Shown: positions 24,880-32,709 of the stretch, piece after piece
Position numbering within the stretch: position 1 is the stretch's first letter
Layout: every line of letters starts with the position of its first letter
Assembly (NCBI RefSeq): GCF_004803635.1
Contig: NZ_SSWX01000007.1
Coordinates: 62,001-126,000, forward strand
Direction of reading: 5' to 3'
Source of the DNA: Lampropedia aestuarii
GTDB taxonomy: Bacteria > Pseudomonadota > Gammaproteobacteria > Burkholderiales > Burkholderiaceae_C
DNA length: 64,000 nucleotides
Program-made: the position numbers and the translations under genes
The notes under the pieces: generated by a model
What the model saw: only the letters and a program-made list of their open reading frames with translations
What the model was told of the DNA's origin: nothing
Databases searched by the model: none

Positions 24880-26934
24880 ATGACCTCCATCACAAGTTTG
24901 CCAGCCACATCGATTGCTTTGCACAATTTCGCCAAAACAGCCAAATTGCTCGCCATTTTTGCGGCCTATGCCGCAAGCTCACAGCTCTGCGCACAAACTT
25001 ATACGCCCATTGGCACCACCGGCTACAACCATGACGTTATAGCCAATGGCATTGGCAACGCTGCAAGCAGCACAAGCCACGGTCTTGACGAATTAAATTA
25101 CGTCCTCAAATCCCTTGACTGGAAACTAACGGATGCATCTCAGGCACAAACGAGTGGATTGCCTCTTGACGGCTTGATCGTCAGCAACAGTTCCCCTCAA
25201 CAAAGCTACCAACTGCAAAGCTATGCAGCCAACAACTCACTGCGCTTATCCTCAGACAATCCCAATGGCACACTGGTGCTAACCGATCCGTCTGCGTATC
25301 GCGCGCTCAGCATATTAGCCACCAGTGGTTCTGGTACATCCTCATTTTCTGCAGTCGTGCACTTTAGCGACGACACTCAAACTACTTTGCCAATCCAATC
25401 GGTCTCTGACTGGTTCGGAGGATTAAATTATGTCGCGAGCGGTATGGGGCGTGTATCACGATACAACAATTCGGTAGAGAACAACCATACAAATCCGCGT
25501 CTTTACCAAATCAACATGGATTTGCTCTGCAGCGATCACAACAAAGTCATCAGCACAATTGAGTTCACCCGAGAATCTGGCCCCGGCATCCTGAACATAT
25601 TTGCCCTTTCTGGAACCGACAAAAATGCAGGTCTCGTCGGTCAGTCAGACCTTTTTACAGAACAAAGCATCACACTCCATGCTCCGCTAAAAGGCGGTAG
25701 TTGGAGCAGTGACACGCCAACTGTCGCCATCGTTGACAACACAGGCAAGGTGAGTGGCATAGCAGCAGGACAAGCAACCATCACATACACAAGCCCTTGC
25801 GGAACCCAACACACCCACATGGTGACAGTGGCAAATACCATGCCAACCACCACTGCGCTTAGCAGCACCTCGGCTGCAGCTGTATTGGCGAGTTCTATTA
25901 CGCTTACGGCAGTCGTTACCAACAGCAATAGCAACAGCAATAGCCAAGGCAGTGTCACATTCTTAAGTGGTGCCGATGCAAGCACTCCGGTGGCCGGCTG
26001 CACTGGCAGGCCAATCGAGCAAAACCAAGCTGAGTGCACTGTCACCCTTAATACAATTGGCCACCACCGCTACGTGGCTAAGTTCAGCTCCAGCAATCCA
26101 GCCATTGCGAACTCCAGCTCATCAAGTATTGGCGTTGATGTATTGCCAGCCAGCTTCTTGGTCACTGTAAGCCCCTTACCAGCAGATGCAGCAGCCCATG
26201 GCGGGAGCATCACTTGCAGCCCCAATCCTGTCAACACATTTACGCACGCAAGATGCACAGCCAATCCCGAGCCTGGTTATATGCTCGGCAGCTGGGCGGG
26301 CGATTGCAGCCACACGCCATCCTCTTCAAATGCCTGCACGCTCAGCAATGTGACTGCAGATCAAACCGTATCAGCGCAATTTATACAAGTGCAAACCAGC
26401 TTCACTGGCACCACGTCACCAAGCGATGGCACGGCAGCAGGCACAGCCACTGCCAGCTTCTCTGGTGGCGGCTCAACATGCCGTTTCGATGCGGGCAACA
26501 CCGCTTTTGTCACTGCACCCCAGACTCTGCCACAAGGACAAACCATGCCGCATGGCATGCTCGACTTCAAACTAATAGGCTGTGACACCACACCAGTGAC
26601 TGTCACTATCACCTGGCCAGATCAGGTGCAGGGCCTGACTAAGTGGGGCAAAGCCAGCGCTGACGCCACGTCTTCCAGCCATTTTCAGCCTAGCAATCTA
26701 TTGGTTAATGGCCGCACCACCACATTCACCGTGCAGGACGGCCAATTGGGCGACGATGACTGGACCATTAACGGTGAAATTGTCGATCCTGTAGGTGCGA
26801 CAGTGCAAGCTGCTTTGCCTCAAGCCGTCCCCGTACCAACACTGGGTCACCTAACACTCGCCTTGCTCAGTTTGTTCGCTGCAGGTTTGGCAGCTCTTGG
26901 TTTGCGCAAGCGTAGCAGCCCCTTGTCAAGCTAA
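24880..26934 (+). CDS. Secreted multidomain IPTL-CTERM protein (choice-of-anchor U)
   Basis: A 684-residue exported protein. The signal region (KLLAIFAAYAASSQLCAQ) ends near residue 38. In order it has an unassigned N-terminal domain (about 40-255), a Big_2-like Ig domain (GGSWSSDTPTVAIVDNTGK), a second Ig-like domain with an Asn-Ser run, an InlB-type repeat (SITCSPNPVN to TVSAQF), a choice-of-anchor-U-like domain (DGQLGDDDWTINGEIVDP) and a C-terminal IPTL-CTERM tail: VPVPTLGHLTL, a membrane helix and RKRSS. Such tails are cut by exosortase-like enzymes; none is in this window. Base composition is visibly more A-rich than neighbours. No strong ribosome site precedes ATG 24880. Confidence 0.8.
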   Translation: MTSITSLPATSIALHNFAKTAKLLAIFAAYAASSQLCAQTYTPIGTTGYNHDVIANGIGNAASSTSHGLDELNYVLKSLDWKLTDASQAQTSGLPLDGLIVSNSSPQQSYQLQSYAANNSLRLSSDNPNGTLVLTDPSAYRALSILATSGSGTSSFSAVVHFSDDTQTTLPIQSVSDWFGGLNYVASGMGRVSRYNNSVENNHTNPRLYQINMDLLCSDHNKVISTIEFTRESGPGILNIFALSGTDKNAGLVGQSDLFTEQSITLHAPLKGGSWSSDTPTVAIVDNTGKVSGIAAGQATITYTSPCGTQHTHMVTVANTMPTTTALSSTSAAAVLASSITLTAVVTNSNSNSNSQGSVTFLSGADASTPVAGCTGRPIEQNQAECTVTLNTIGHHRYVAKFSSSNPAIANSSSSSIGVDVLPASFLVTVSPLPADAAAHGGSITCSPNPVNTFTHARCTANPEPGYMLGSWAGDCSHTPSSSNACTLSNVTADQTVSAQFIQVQTSFTGTTSPSDGTAAGTATASFSGGGSTCRFDAGNTAFVTAPQTLPQGQTMPHGMLDFKLIGCDTTPVTVTITWPDQVQGLTKWGKASADATSSSHFQPSNLLVNGRTTTFTVQDGQLGDDDWTINGEIVDPVGATVQAALPQAVPVPTLGHLTLALLSLFAAGLAALGLRKRSSPLSS

Positions 26935-27002
26935 GCTGGCCACTACCAGTGACGGATATAGAAATTTTTTCACAATAAAACGAGAGTATCAGCCCAATAA
27001 GC

Positions 27003-27031
27003 TGCAAACATCGCAAATACTCTGCTAAAAT
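27003..27031 (+). promoter_or_regulatory. Possible promoter of tRNA-Ser
   Basis: TGCAAA (27003-27008) and TAAAAT (27026-27031) are spaced 17 bases apart. The predicted start lies about 25 bases before the mature tRNA. Confidence 0.45.
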
Positions 27032-27062
27032 TTGCGGCTTCGCTACATGCGACCCAAATATC

Positions 27063-27152
<90 letters not shown>

Positions 27153-27165
27153 GATAGCCTATAAA

Positions 27166-27192
27166 AACGCACCTTTCGAGGTGCGTTTTTGT
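27166..27192 (+). terminator. Rho-independent terminator of tRNA-Ser
   Basis: The stem AACGCACCT/AGGTGCGTT with loop TTCG is followed by TTTGTTTTTT, 14 bases after the tRNA. Confidence 0.9.
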
Positions 27193-27398
27193 TTTTTCAA
27201 CCATCTTATCTACCAAAATTGGGATTGAATTGTGCCAAATTAGATGCTGTTGGGCACATGCTTGGTGGCGCATCACGCTGAATATAGCTTGCGCTACTGG
27301 AGATGGCGCTTGGCGCCTTGCCTCTTGGTTTTTCACTCTCCAGAGCCCAAAAATTGCATATCCGTGGAGTCGATCCGCATGCGAGGCTCTTATGACCC

Positions 27399-27431
27399 AT
27401 CCTCCCGATGACTACCAGCTAACGGGAGGAT
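27399..27431. terminator. Inverted repeat downstream of phaZ
   Basis: Perfect 9-bp arms, ATCCTCCCG (27399-27407) and CGGGAGGAT (27423-27431), lie 18 bases past the phaZ stop on the minus strand. There is no T-run on that strand, so termination is only a possibility. The rest of 27193-27449 shows nothing recognisable. Confidence 0.45.
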
Positions 27432-27449
27432 TTGTTCAAAAAAGCCGCT

Positions 27450-28943
27450 TTATTTGGCAATTGGCTTGGCTGTCTTTTTGGCTGTTGCATTATTGCTTGC
27501 ATTGGCTTTTTTGGTCGCAGCTACAGGCTTGGTGCCTGCTTTGAATGCCTTTGCTTGTTCTGGTGCCGCAGTCTTGGCAATGGCCACTGCCAATGCGGGG
27601 TCCACTGCGGATGAGACGGGTGTGTGCTTGGCAAGCGCTGGCTGAGGTTGGCTGGTCTGCTGAATGCTGTTGTGAGGCTGAGGCTGGTAGCGCAAAATGA
27701 AATCGCGAATTTGCGGGTAAACAATTGTGCGCCATTTACTGCCACTGAAAATACCATAGTGGCCAGCGCCTTGGACATCTATGTGCTCTCTGTCTGCTGC
27801 GCCAATGCTGGTGCACAGCGTGTGTGCTGCCTTGGTTTGGCCTGAGCCAGAAATGTCGTCAAGCTCGCCTTCCACGGTAATCAAGGCCGTGTTTTTGATG
27901 TCGGCAGGTTTGACCAGCTCCAGTTGGCCTTGTGGATTGCGTACCTCCCAGGTGCCTTCGACGAGCTTGAATTTTTGGAACACTGTCTCAATGGTTTCCA
28001 AATAGTAATGCGCATCCATGTCCAAAACGGCGTTGTATTCGTCGTAGAACTTGCGGTGGTATTCGGTGGCGTCGTCGTCGCCCTTAATCAGGTTTTGGAA
28101 ATAGTCGTAATAACTGCTGGCGTGGCGATCCGGGTTCATGGCGACAAAGCCGGTGTATTGCAAGAAACCGGGGTAGACACGGCGGCCTTCGCCAGGATAG
28201 CCAGTAGGCACGCGGTAGATCAAATTGTTTTCAAACCACTCGTAGCTGTGCTCGGTGGCCAGATTGTTGACCGAGGTTGGTGCTTTTCTGGCGTCAATGG
28301 GGCCGCCCATCATGGTCATTGATAGTGGTGTTGTCTCACCTCTGCTGGCCATCAGTGAAATAGCAGCCAACACTGGCACCGTAGGCTGGCAAACACTCAT
28401 GACATGGCAATTGCCGTGCTTCTCCTGCAAGAAACGTATGAAGGTTTGCACGTTATTGACGTAGTCGTCTAAATGGAAGTCGCCTTTCTCCAGCGGCACC
28501 GTGCGTGCATTTTTCCAATCAGTAATATAGATTTTGTGCCCGCCCAGCATGGTGCGCACGGTCTCTCTGAGCAGCGTTGCGTAATGACCCGATAGCGGCG
28601 CCACAATCAAAACGGCAGGCTGCTTGAGCATGGTTTCAAGCGTTGCGCTGTTGTCGCTAAAGCGTTTGAAGCGGCGCAGTTCGCAAAAGGGCAGGTCCAT
28701 CTCAATGCGTTCGTGGATAACCACTTCCACGCCATCGACCTCCACGGTTTCGATACCGAATGCTGGCTTCTCATAGTCCTTGCCAAGCCGGTATAACAGG
28801 TCATAGCTGGCCGAAATGCGATGTGCAAGCGAGGTGTCGGAAAACATCCAAGCTGGATTGGAGAACAGTTTAGAAGCCGCTTTGGCAAAATCTGCAAATG
28901 GCTCAGTAATGGCTCGTTGTGCTTCGTAGATTTGGTAGAGCAT
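27450..28943 (-). CDS. phaZ: Intracellular polyhydroxyalkanoate depolymerase PhaZ
   Basis: A 497-residue granule-bound enzyme that releases 3-hydroxybutyrate units from native PHB. It belongs to the alpha/beta-hydrolase family in which the nucleophile is Cys: VMSVCQPTVPVL. A conserved Asp in GELDDISG and His in GAGHYGIFSGSKW complete the triad. The C-terminal about 75 residues are Ala/Lys/Thr-rich, a histone-like tail that may bind DNA or polymer. AGGA precedes ATG 28943. It could work with the PhaM protein encoded at 56 kb. Confidence 0.94.
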   Translation of the reverse strand: MLYQIYEAQRAITEPFADFAKAASKLFSNPAWMFSDTSLAHRISASYDLLYRLGKDYEKPAFGIETVEVDGVEVVIHERIEMDLPFCELRRFKRFSDNSATLETMLKQPAVLIVAPLSGHYATLLRETVRTMLGGHKIYITDWKNARTVPLEKGDFHLDDYVNNVQTFIRFLQEKHGNCHVMSVCQPTVPVLAAISLMASRGETTPLSMTMMGGPIDARKAPTSVNNLATEHSYEWFENNLIYRVPTGYPGEGRRVYPGFLQYTGFVAMNPDRHASSYYDYFQNLIKGDDDATEYHRKFYDEYNAVLDMDAHYYLETIETVFQKFKLVEGTWEVRNPQGQLELVKPADIKNTALITVEGELDDISGSGQTKAAHTLCTSIGAADREHIDVQGAGHYGIFSGSKWRTIVYPQIRDFILRYQPQPHNSIQQTSQPQPALAKHTPVSSAVDPALAVAIAKTAAPEQAKAFKAGTKPVAATKKANASNNATAKKTAKPIAK

Positions 28944-29072
28944 GGCGAAATCCTGTTTGTTGCATTGCACAATAATACCGCAGACTCATTCAGAAGTCGC
29001 GATTTGAGTTGGCACTCCTTCTTGATGCGTCAGTGCACAAGATCAAATTGTGTTGGTTTTATGGCTCGCTGT

Positions 29073-30338
29073 TTATATATTACGGCCGAGCTCAGGCCAG
29101 CGCTTATGCAGGTACAGCCAAGCACCCAGACCGATCGCCCAGAAACTGGCTGAGGCCAGTGACATCGTCAGGCTCGAGTGCATGACCAATGGCACGATAA
29201 CGCCTGCAACTACACCATTGGCTGCAGACGTGATGCAGGCTTGCAGCGAAGAAGCCATGCCTCGGCGTGTTGGATTCATATCCAGTACCAGCAAGGTGAT
29301 AGGAGGCATCACGACTGCCCAGCCAAACGAAAAAATACCTAAAGGAACAATTGCCAAGATCGGGTGGTACAAGCCAGCGGCGTTCAAGCTGATATTGATG
29401 ACGCTGGCCACTGCCATGGTCAGGAAGCCGAATCGAATTTGTTTTTTAGGCGCCAGAACGCCAGCCATCCGCCCGCTGGCAGTTGCGCCAAGCATGATGC
29501 CGCCAATCGCGCATAGGAACATCCAGAAAAACTGCGTTGGGGCAAGTTGCAGATGCCCACCCAAGAATTCAGGCGATGCCAGTATGTAGACGAACATACC
29601 GTTAAAGGGCAGAGCGCTGCTGACTGCCAGCAGTAAAAAACGCGCGCTCAAGCCTAACTCCATATAGCCCTGAATCAACGGCTTCAACCGCAGTGGCTGG
29701 CGGTCTGCAATCGGCAGTGTTTCTGGCAGCACACGCCAGTTCACCAGCCACAGCCCAGCGCCCAACAAAGCCATGAACCAGAAAATGCTGTGCCAGCCAA
29801 GCAAGGTATAGAGCCAGCCTCCGACAATGGGGGCGATAGCAGGTGCTAAGCCAAAATACAAAGTCACTTGGCTCATGACTTTTTGGGCTTGTGTTGGTGC
29901 AAACACGTCGCGAATAATGGCCCGAGAGACGACCATGCTCGCTCCTGCTGACATGCCTTGCATTGCTCTGAAGAAAATCAGCTGTTCTGCAGATTGCGCC
30001 AGTGCGCAGCCGACAGATGCAAGGCCAAATGCAGCGACGCCCCACAGTACCACTGGCCGACGCCCAAAGCTGTCAGCTAATGCGCCATGAAACAAATTCA
30101 TGAACGCAAACGCCAATAGATAGGCTGAGAGAGTCTGCTGCATTTGCAAAGGCGATGCAGCAAGGCTGGTGGAGATGCCAGAAAAAGCCGGCAGGTAAGT
30201 GTCGATTGAAAAAGGCCCAAGCACACTCAATGCCGCCAGCAATGCAGGCAGTGCCCAATGCGGGCCTAGTACAAGAGGCGGACTACTGGTCGAAGAGTCG
30301 GTGGGAGGTGTTTGTTCAGCTAAGGTGTCGCGCTTCAT
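29073..30338 (-). CDS. Bcr/CflA family drug-resistance MFS transporter
   Basis: A 421-residue, twelve-helix proton antiporter. The family signature is visible in LGPFSIDTYLPAF (helix 1) and GALADSFGRRPVVL (loop 2-3 motif A), plus SVGCALAQSAEQLIFFRAMQG. The first about 30 residues are a Ser/Pro-rich cytoplasmic tail. Substrates in relatives include bicyclomycin and chloramphenicol; substrate here cannot be told. It is monocistronic on the minus strand. Confidence 0.9.
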   Translation of the reverse strand: MKRDTLAEQTPPTDSSTSSPPLVLGPHWALPALLAALSVLGPFSIDTYLPAFSGISTSLAASPLQMQQTLSAYLLAFAFMNLFHGALADSFGRRPVVLWGVAAFGLASVGCALAQSAEQLIFFRAMQGMSAGASMVVSRAIIRDVFAPTQAQKVMSQVTLYFGLAPAIAPIVGGWLYTLLGWHSIFWFMALLGAGLWLVNWRVLPETLPIADRQPLRLKPLIQGYMELGLSARFLLLAVSSALPFNGMFVYILASPEFLGGHLQLAPTQFFWMFLCAIGGIMLGATASGRMAGVLAPKKQIRFGFLTMAVASVINISLNAAGLYHPILAIVPLGIFSFGWAVVMPPITLLVLDMNPTRRGMASSLQACITSAANGVVAGVIVPLVMHSSLTMSLASASFWAIGLGAWLYLHKRWPELGRNI

Positions 30339-31082
30339 AAGGAAACAACATAATCAGACGAGTGTTATGGTGGCCGTTATTCATGTACATCGACTCGATG
30401 ACAACGAGTGCTAGGGCGTAGTGTGTGCTGCGCCATTGTGCATGGATGTGGTGGTGTTTGATTTTTCGCTCAGATAGGGCGGTTGCTGCATGCGATGCTT
30501 TGCATCGCCTCTGTGACACTGCGTCGGTCACTATGGACATCCAACGGATCAGAGCATTTTTCAAAAGAAAAAATATTGGCTTGAATGTCTTGTGGCCGTA
30601 GGGCAGTGGCTGTGCCAGGCGTTTGTGTTGAAGGCACGGGCTCACACGTTGCTTTCTGGCCAGCAGCGGTGATGGTGTGGTCCTGTTCTTTGCTATACAG
30701 CAGAGGCGCACTTGGTATTAGCTTGGCTATTTGATTCATCGAGGGACACTAGACGCAGGCAGCAATGTTTGCTGCTGTCGTTTGAAGGGGGTTGTGGTGG
30801 GCTGAAATTGCAGGCTTGGACAAACATGCAGAGGATGCCCGCTGCACTTTTGTATACCAGTAGTCTGTCTGTGCGATGTAAATTGTTGTCCTTCTGCAAC
30901 GAAAATAGATGTAAAGGCGCGGCAACTGCAAATACTCTTTGCCAAGCTTGGCCGGCTCTGTTGCAATACTCCTAACTTCCCCACCAGGAGGTTGGCTCGG
31001 GGAACCGGCGGGATTGAAAAAGGTGAATACAGCCCAAGACCCCCCGTACCGGAGCCCTATGTTTAACCTTGGAGTATCCGCA
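30339..31082. other. Long non-coding region before the porin gene
   Basis: About 740 bases without a supported gene. A perfect hairpin GCGATGC-TTT-GCATCGC lies at 30492-30508, and GTGAC/GTCAC arms at 30513-30531. A candidate promoter for the porin is TTGCCA (30939-30944) with TGCAAT 17 bases on. A TTCCCC/GGGGAA stem (about 30977-31003) lies in the resulting leader. GGAG at 31070-31073 is the porin ribosome site. Confidence 0.45.
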
Positions 31083-32156
31083 ATGAAAAAATCTCTAATC
31101 GCTTTGGCCGCTATTGCTGCTTCTGGCTTGGCAATGGCCCAATCTTCTGTGACTCTGTACGGTGTTGCTGATATCGCTGTTGGCGATGCATACGACAAAA
31201 CCGGCGCACAATCGAACAACAACATCAACAACGGTAACAGCCGCATCGGTTTCCGTGGTGTTGAAGACCTGGGCAATGGCTTGAAAGCTGAATTCCAATT
31301 GGAACAAGCGGTTCGTCTGGCTGACGGTAGCACTGGTGGTAACGGTGGTGCTGGTGGCGCAACTTTTGCTCGTCAAGCATGGGTTGGTTTGTCTGGCAAC
31401 TTCGGTGCTGTTCGCGCCGGTCGTCAATTGACACCTACATACGACGCAGTTGCTGTGTACGACCTGACTGGTACAGCTAACTACTCCCCAGTTGCTCTGA
31501 ACTTCGGCTACGGCGGCGGTTCGCGTACAAACTCCCTGTTCAAATACGTGACTCCTAGCTTCGGTGGCTTCAAAGCTTCCTTGGGCTACGTGTTCGAAGA
31601 CAACTACACAGCTTACGGTGCTAACGCTGATGGCAAAAGCAACGCCAAAGGCTTCTACGACATCGCTGTGATCTACCAAAACGGCCCATTGGGCGTGTCG
31701 GCAGCTTACAACTACGCTGAAGTCAACTCCGGTTGGAGCAAGAAAAGCCGTGTTGAAAACAGCAACATCGGTGCTACATACGACTTCGGTTCGTTCAAAC
31801 TGGCTGGTTCTTACCACTACAACGACGTTGCTAGCGTGAGCAACTACGAAGGTGGCCCAGCTTCTGGTACAACACACATCCAGCCTGGTATCCAAGGTTA
31901 CTCTTTGGGCGCAACAGTTCCGCTGGGCGCATTCAGCCTGACAGCTGACGTTGTGTACGCAAAAGACCGCAACGAACTGACTCCTGGCGCTGGCAAGCGT
32001 GACGGCGTTGACGCTGTTATCGAAGCCAAGTACGCTTTGTCCAAACGTACATTCGTGTACGGCGTGTACTACCGTGCTGACAAAAAAGGCCCACAGTTTG
32101 AGAACACCTTCGGTGAGCAAAACAACTACGCTATCGGCCTGCGCCACAACTTCTAA
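31083..32156 (+). CDS. Gram-negative trimeric porin
   Basis: A 357-residue outer-membrane porin of the betaproteobacterial (Omp32/OmpC-like) family. The signal peptide MKKSLIALAAIAASGLAMAQ is followed by SSVTLYGVADIAV, the family's first strand. SRIGFRGVEDLGNGLKAEF and the C-terminal aromatic end YAIGLRHNF are diagnostic; terminal Phe is the BAM signal. Codons are strongly biased to GTT, GCT, CGT and AAC compared with neighbours, which indicates very high expression. The long upstream frame beginning at 30939 is not coding. Confidence 0.96.
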   Translation: MKKSLIALAAIAASGLAMAQSSVTLYGVADIAVGDAYDKTGAQSNNNINNGNSRIGFRGVEDLGNGLKAEFQLEQAVRLADGSTGGNGGAGGATFARQAWVGLSGNFGAVRAGRQLTPTYDAVAVYDLTGTANYSPVALNFGYGGGSRTNSLFKYVTPSFGGFKASLGYVFEDNYTAYGANADGKSNAKGFYDIAVIYQNGPLGVSAAYNYAEVNSGWSKKSRVENSNIGATYDFGSFKLAGSYHYNDVASVSNYEGGPASGTTHIQPGIQGYSLGATVPLGAFSLTADVVYAKDRNELTPGAGKRDGVDAVIEAKYALSKRTFVYGVYYRADKKGPQFENTFGEQNNYAIGLRHNF

Positions 32157-32191
32157 TTGGTTGCCTGCTTAAGCAGGTTTCCTAGAAGAAC

Positions 32192-32217
32192 AAACGCCCC
32201 TTCGGGGGCGTTTTTTT
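32192..32217 (+). terminator. Rho-independent terminator of the porin gene
   Basis: The stem AAACGCCCC-TTCG-GGGGCGTTT is followed by a run of T. A perfect palindrome CCTGCTTAAGCAGG (32164-32177) precedes it. Confidence 0.93.
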
Positions 32218-32287
32218 ATATCTATATCTGCATAGCAAATGGTTTTTCTGGAGCAGATTGCGTGCTCTGCCAGGTATGCCGTATCGG

Positions 32288-32470
32288 TATGAGAAGGATG
32301 GGATTAATGGTGTGCTGTTCGGGTAGCGCTGTCCACTGTTTGCCGACCCATTTGCAGAGCGTCAGATGATTCTTGAGCCTTGCAGCCGATGCAATGCTTT
32401 GCAGTGGCCTCTTTGATCGTTCTGTTCATCCGTTCGAGCGACATATTGCTCCACGGACGTTAGACTCAGA
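32288..32470 (-). pseudogene. IS481-family transposase remnant
   Basis: On the minus strand 32458 to about 32400 reads RPWSNMSLERMNRTIKEATA, the end of the DDE core with the conserved Glu in LERMNRTIKEAT. After a frameshift and a deletion, 32385 to 32290 reads RLKNHLTLCKWVGKQWTALP followed by EQHTINPI, matching the IS481 C-terminus (RRLKT-LTPYE-KQW-PE-NPI pattern). Frameshifts make it non-functional. No ends were identified. The rest of 32218-32552 is unassigned. Confidence 0.8.
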
Positions 32471-32552
32471 CGATAGACCCGACCAAAAAGTGTGCAAATG
32501 CCACCGATTGCTGCAGCGATGCATGAATTGTGAATGCCACTATCGGTGGTGA

Positions 32553-32640
32553 GTGCTGTGTATGAGTGGCAACAGGGGCCTAGCGCTGCCTGTTTTTTGT
32601 GCCTGGTGCGCCTGTGAAAAAACCGTAAACAGGTGCTAAA
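32553..32640 (+). repeat. Copy of the dispersed repeat, left hairpin arm lost
   Basis: GTATGAGTGGCAACAGGGGC, then CTGCCTGTTTTTTGTGCC, GGTGCGCC and a tail CCGTAAACAGGTGCTAAA align with positions 41-120. The arm that should pair with GTATGAG is absent. It follows the IS481 remnant by about 90 bases. Confidence 0.65.
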
Positions 32641-32709
32641 TTGATTAGGCGCCGCTTTTAGAATAATTTTTGCGCGGCGCCTGAGAGGCGAGTTGAAGTT
32701 TGGTGCTTG

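Noticed and set aside
30939-31082. 48-residue N-terminal extension of the porin
   Set aside because: A perfect signal peptide begins at ATG 31083 with GGAG upstream; the extension is leader RNA.
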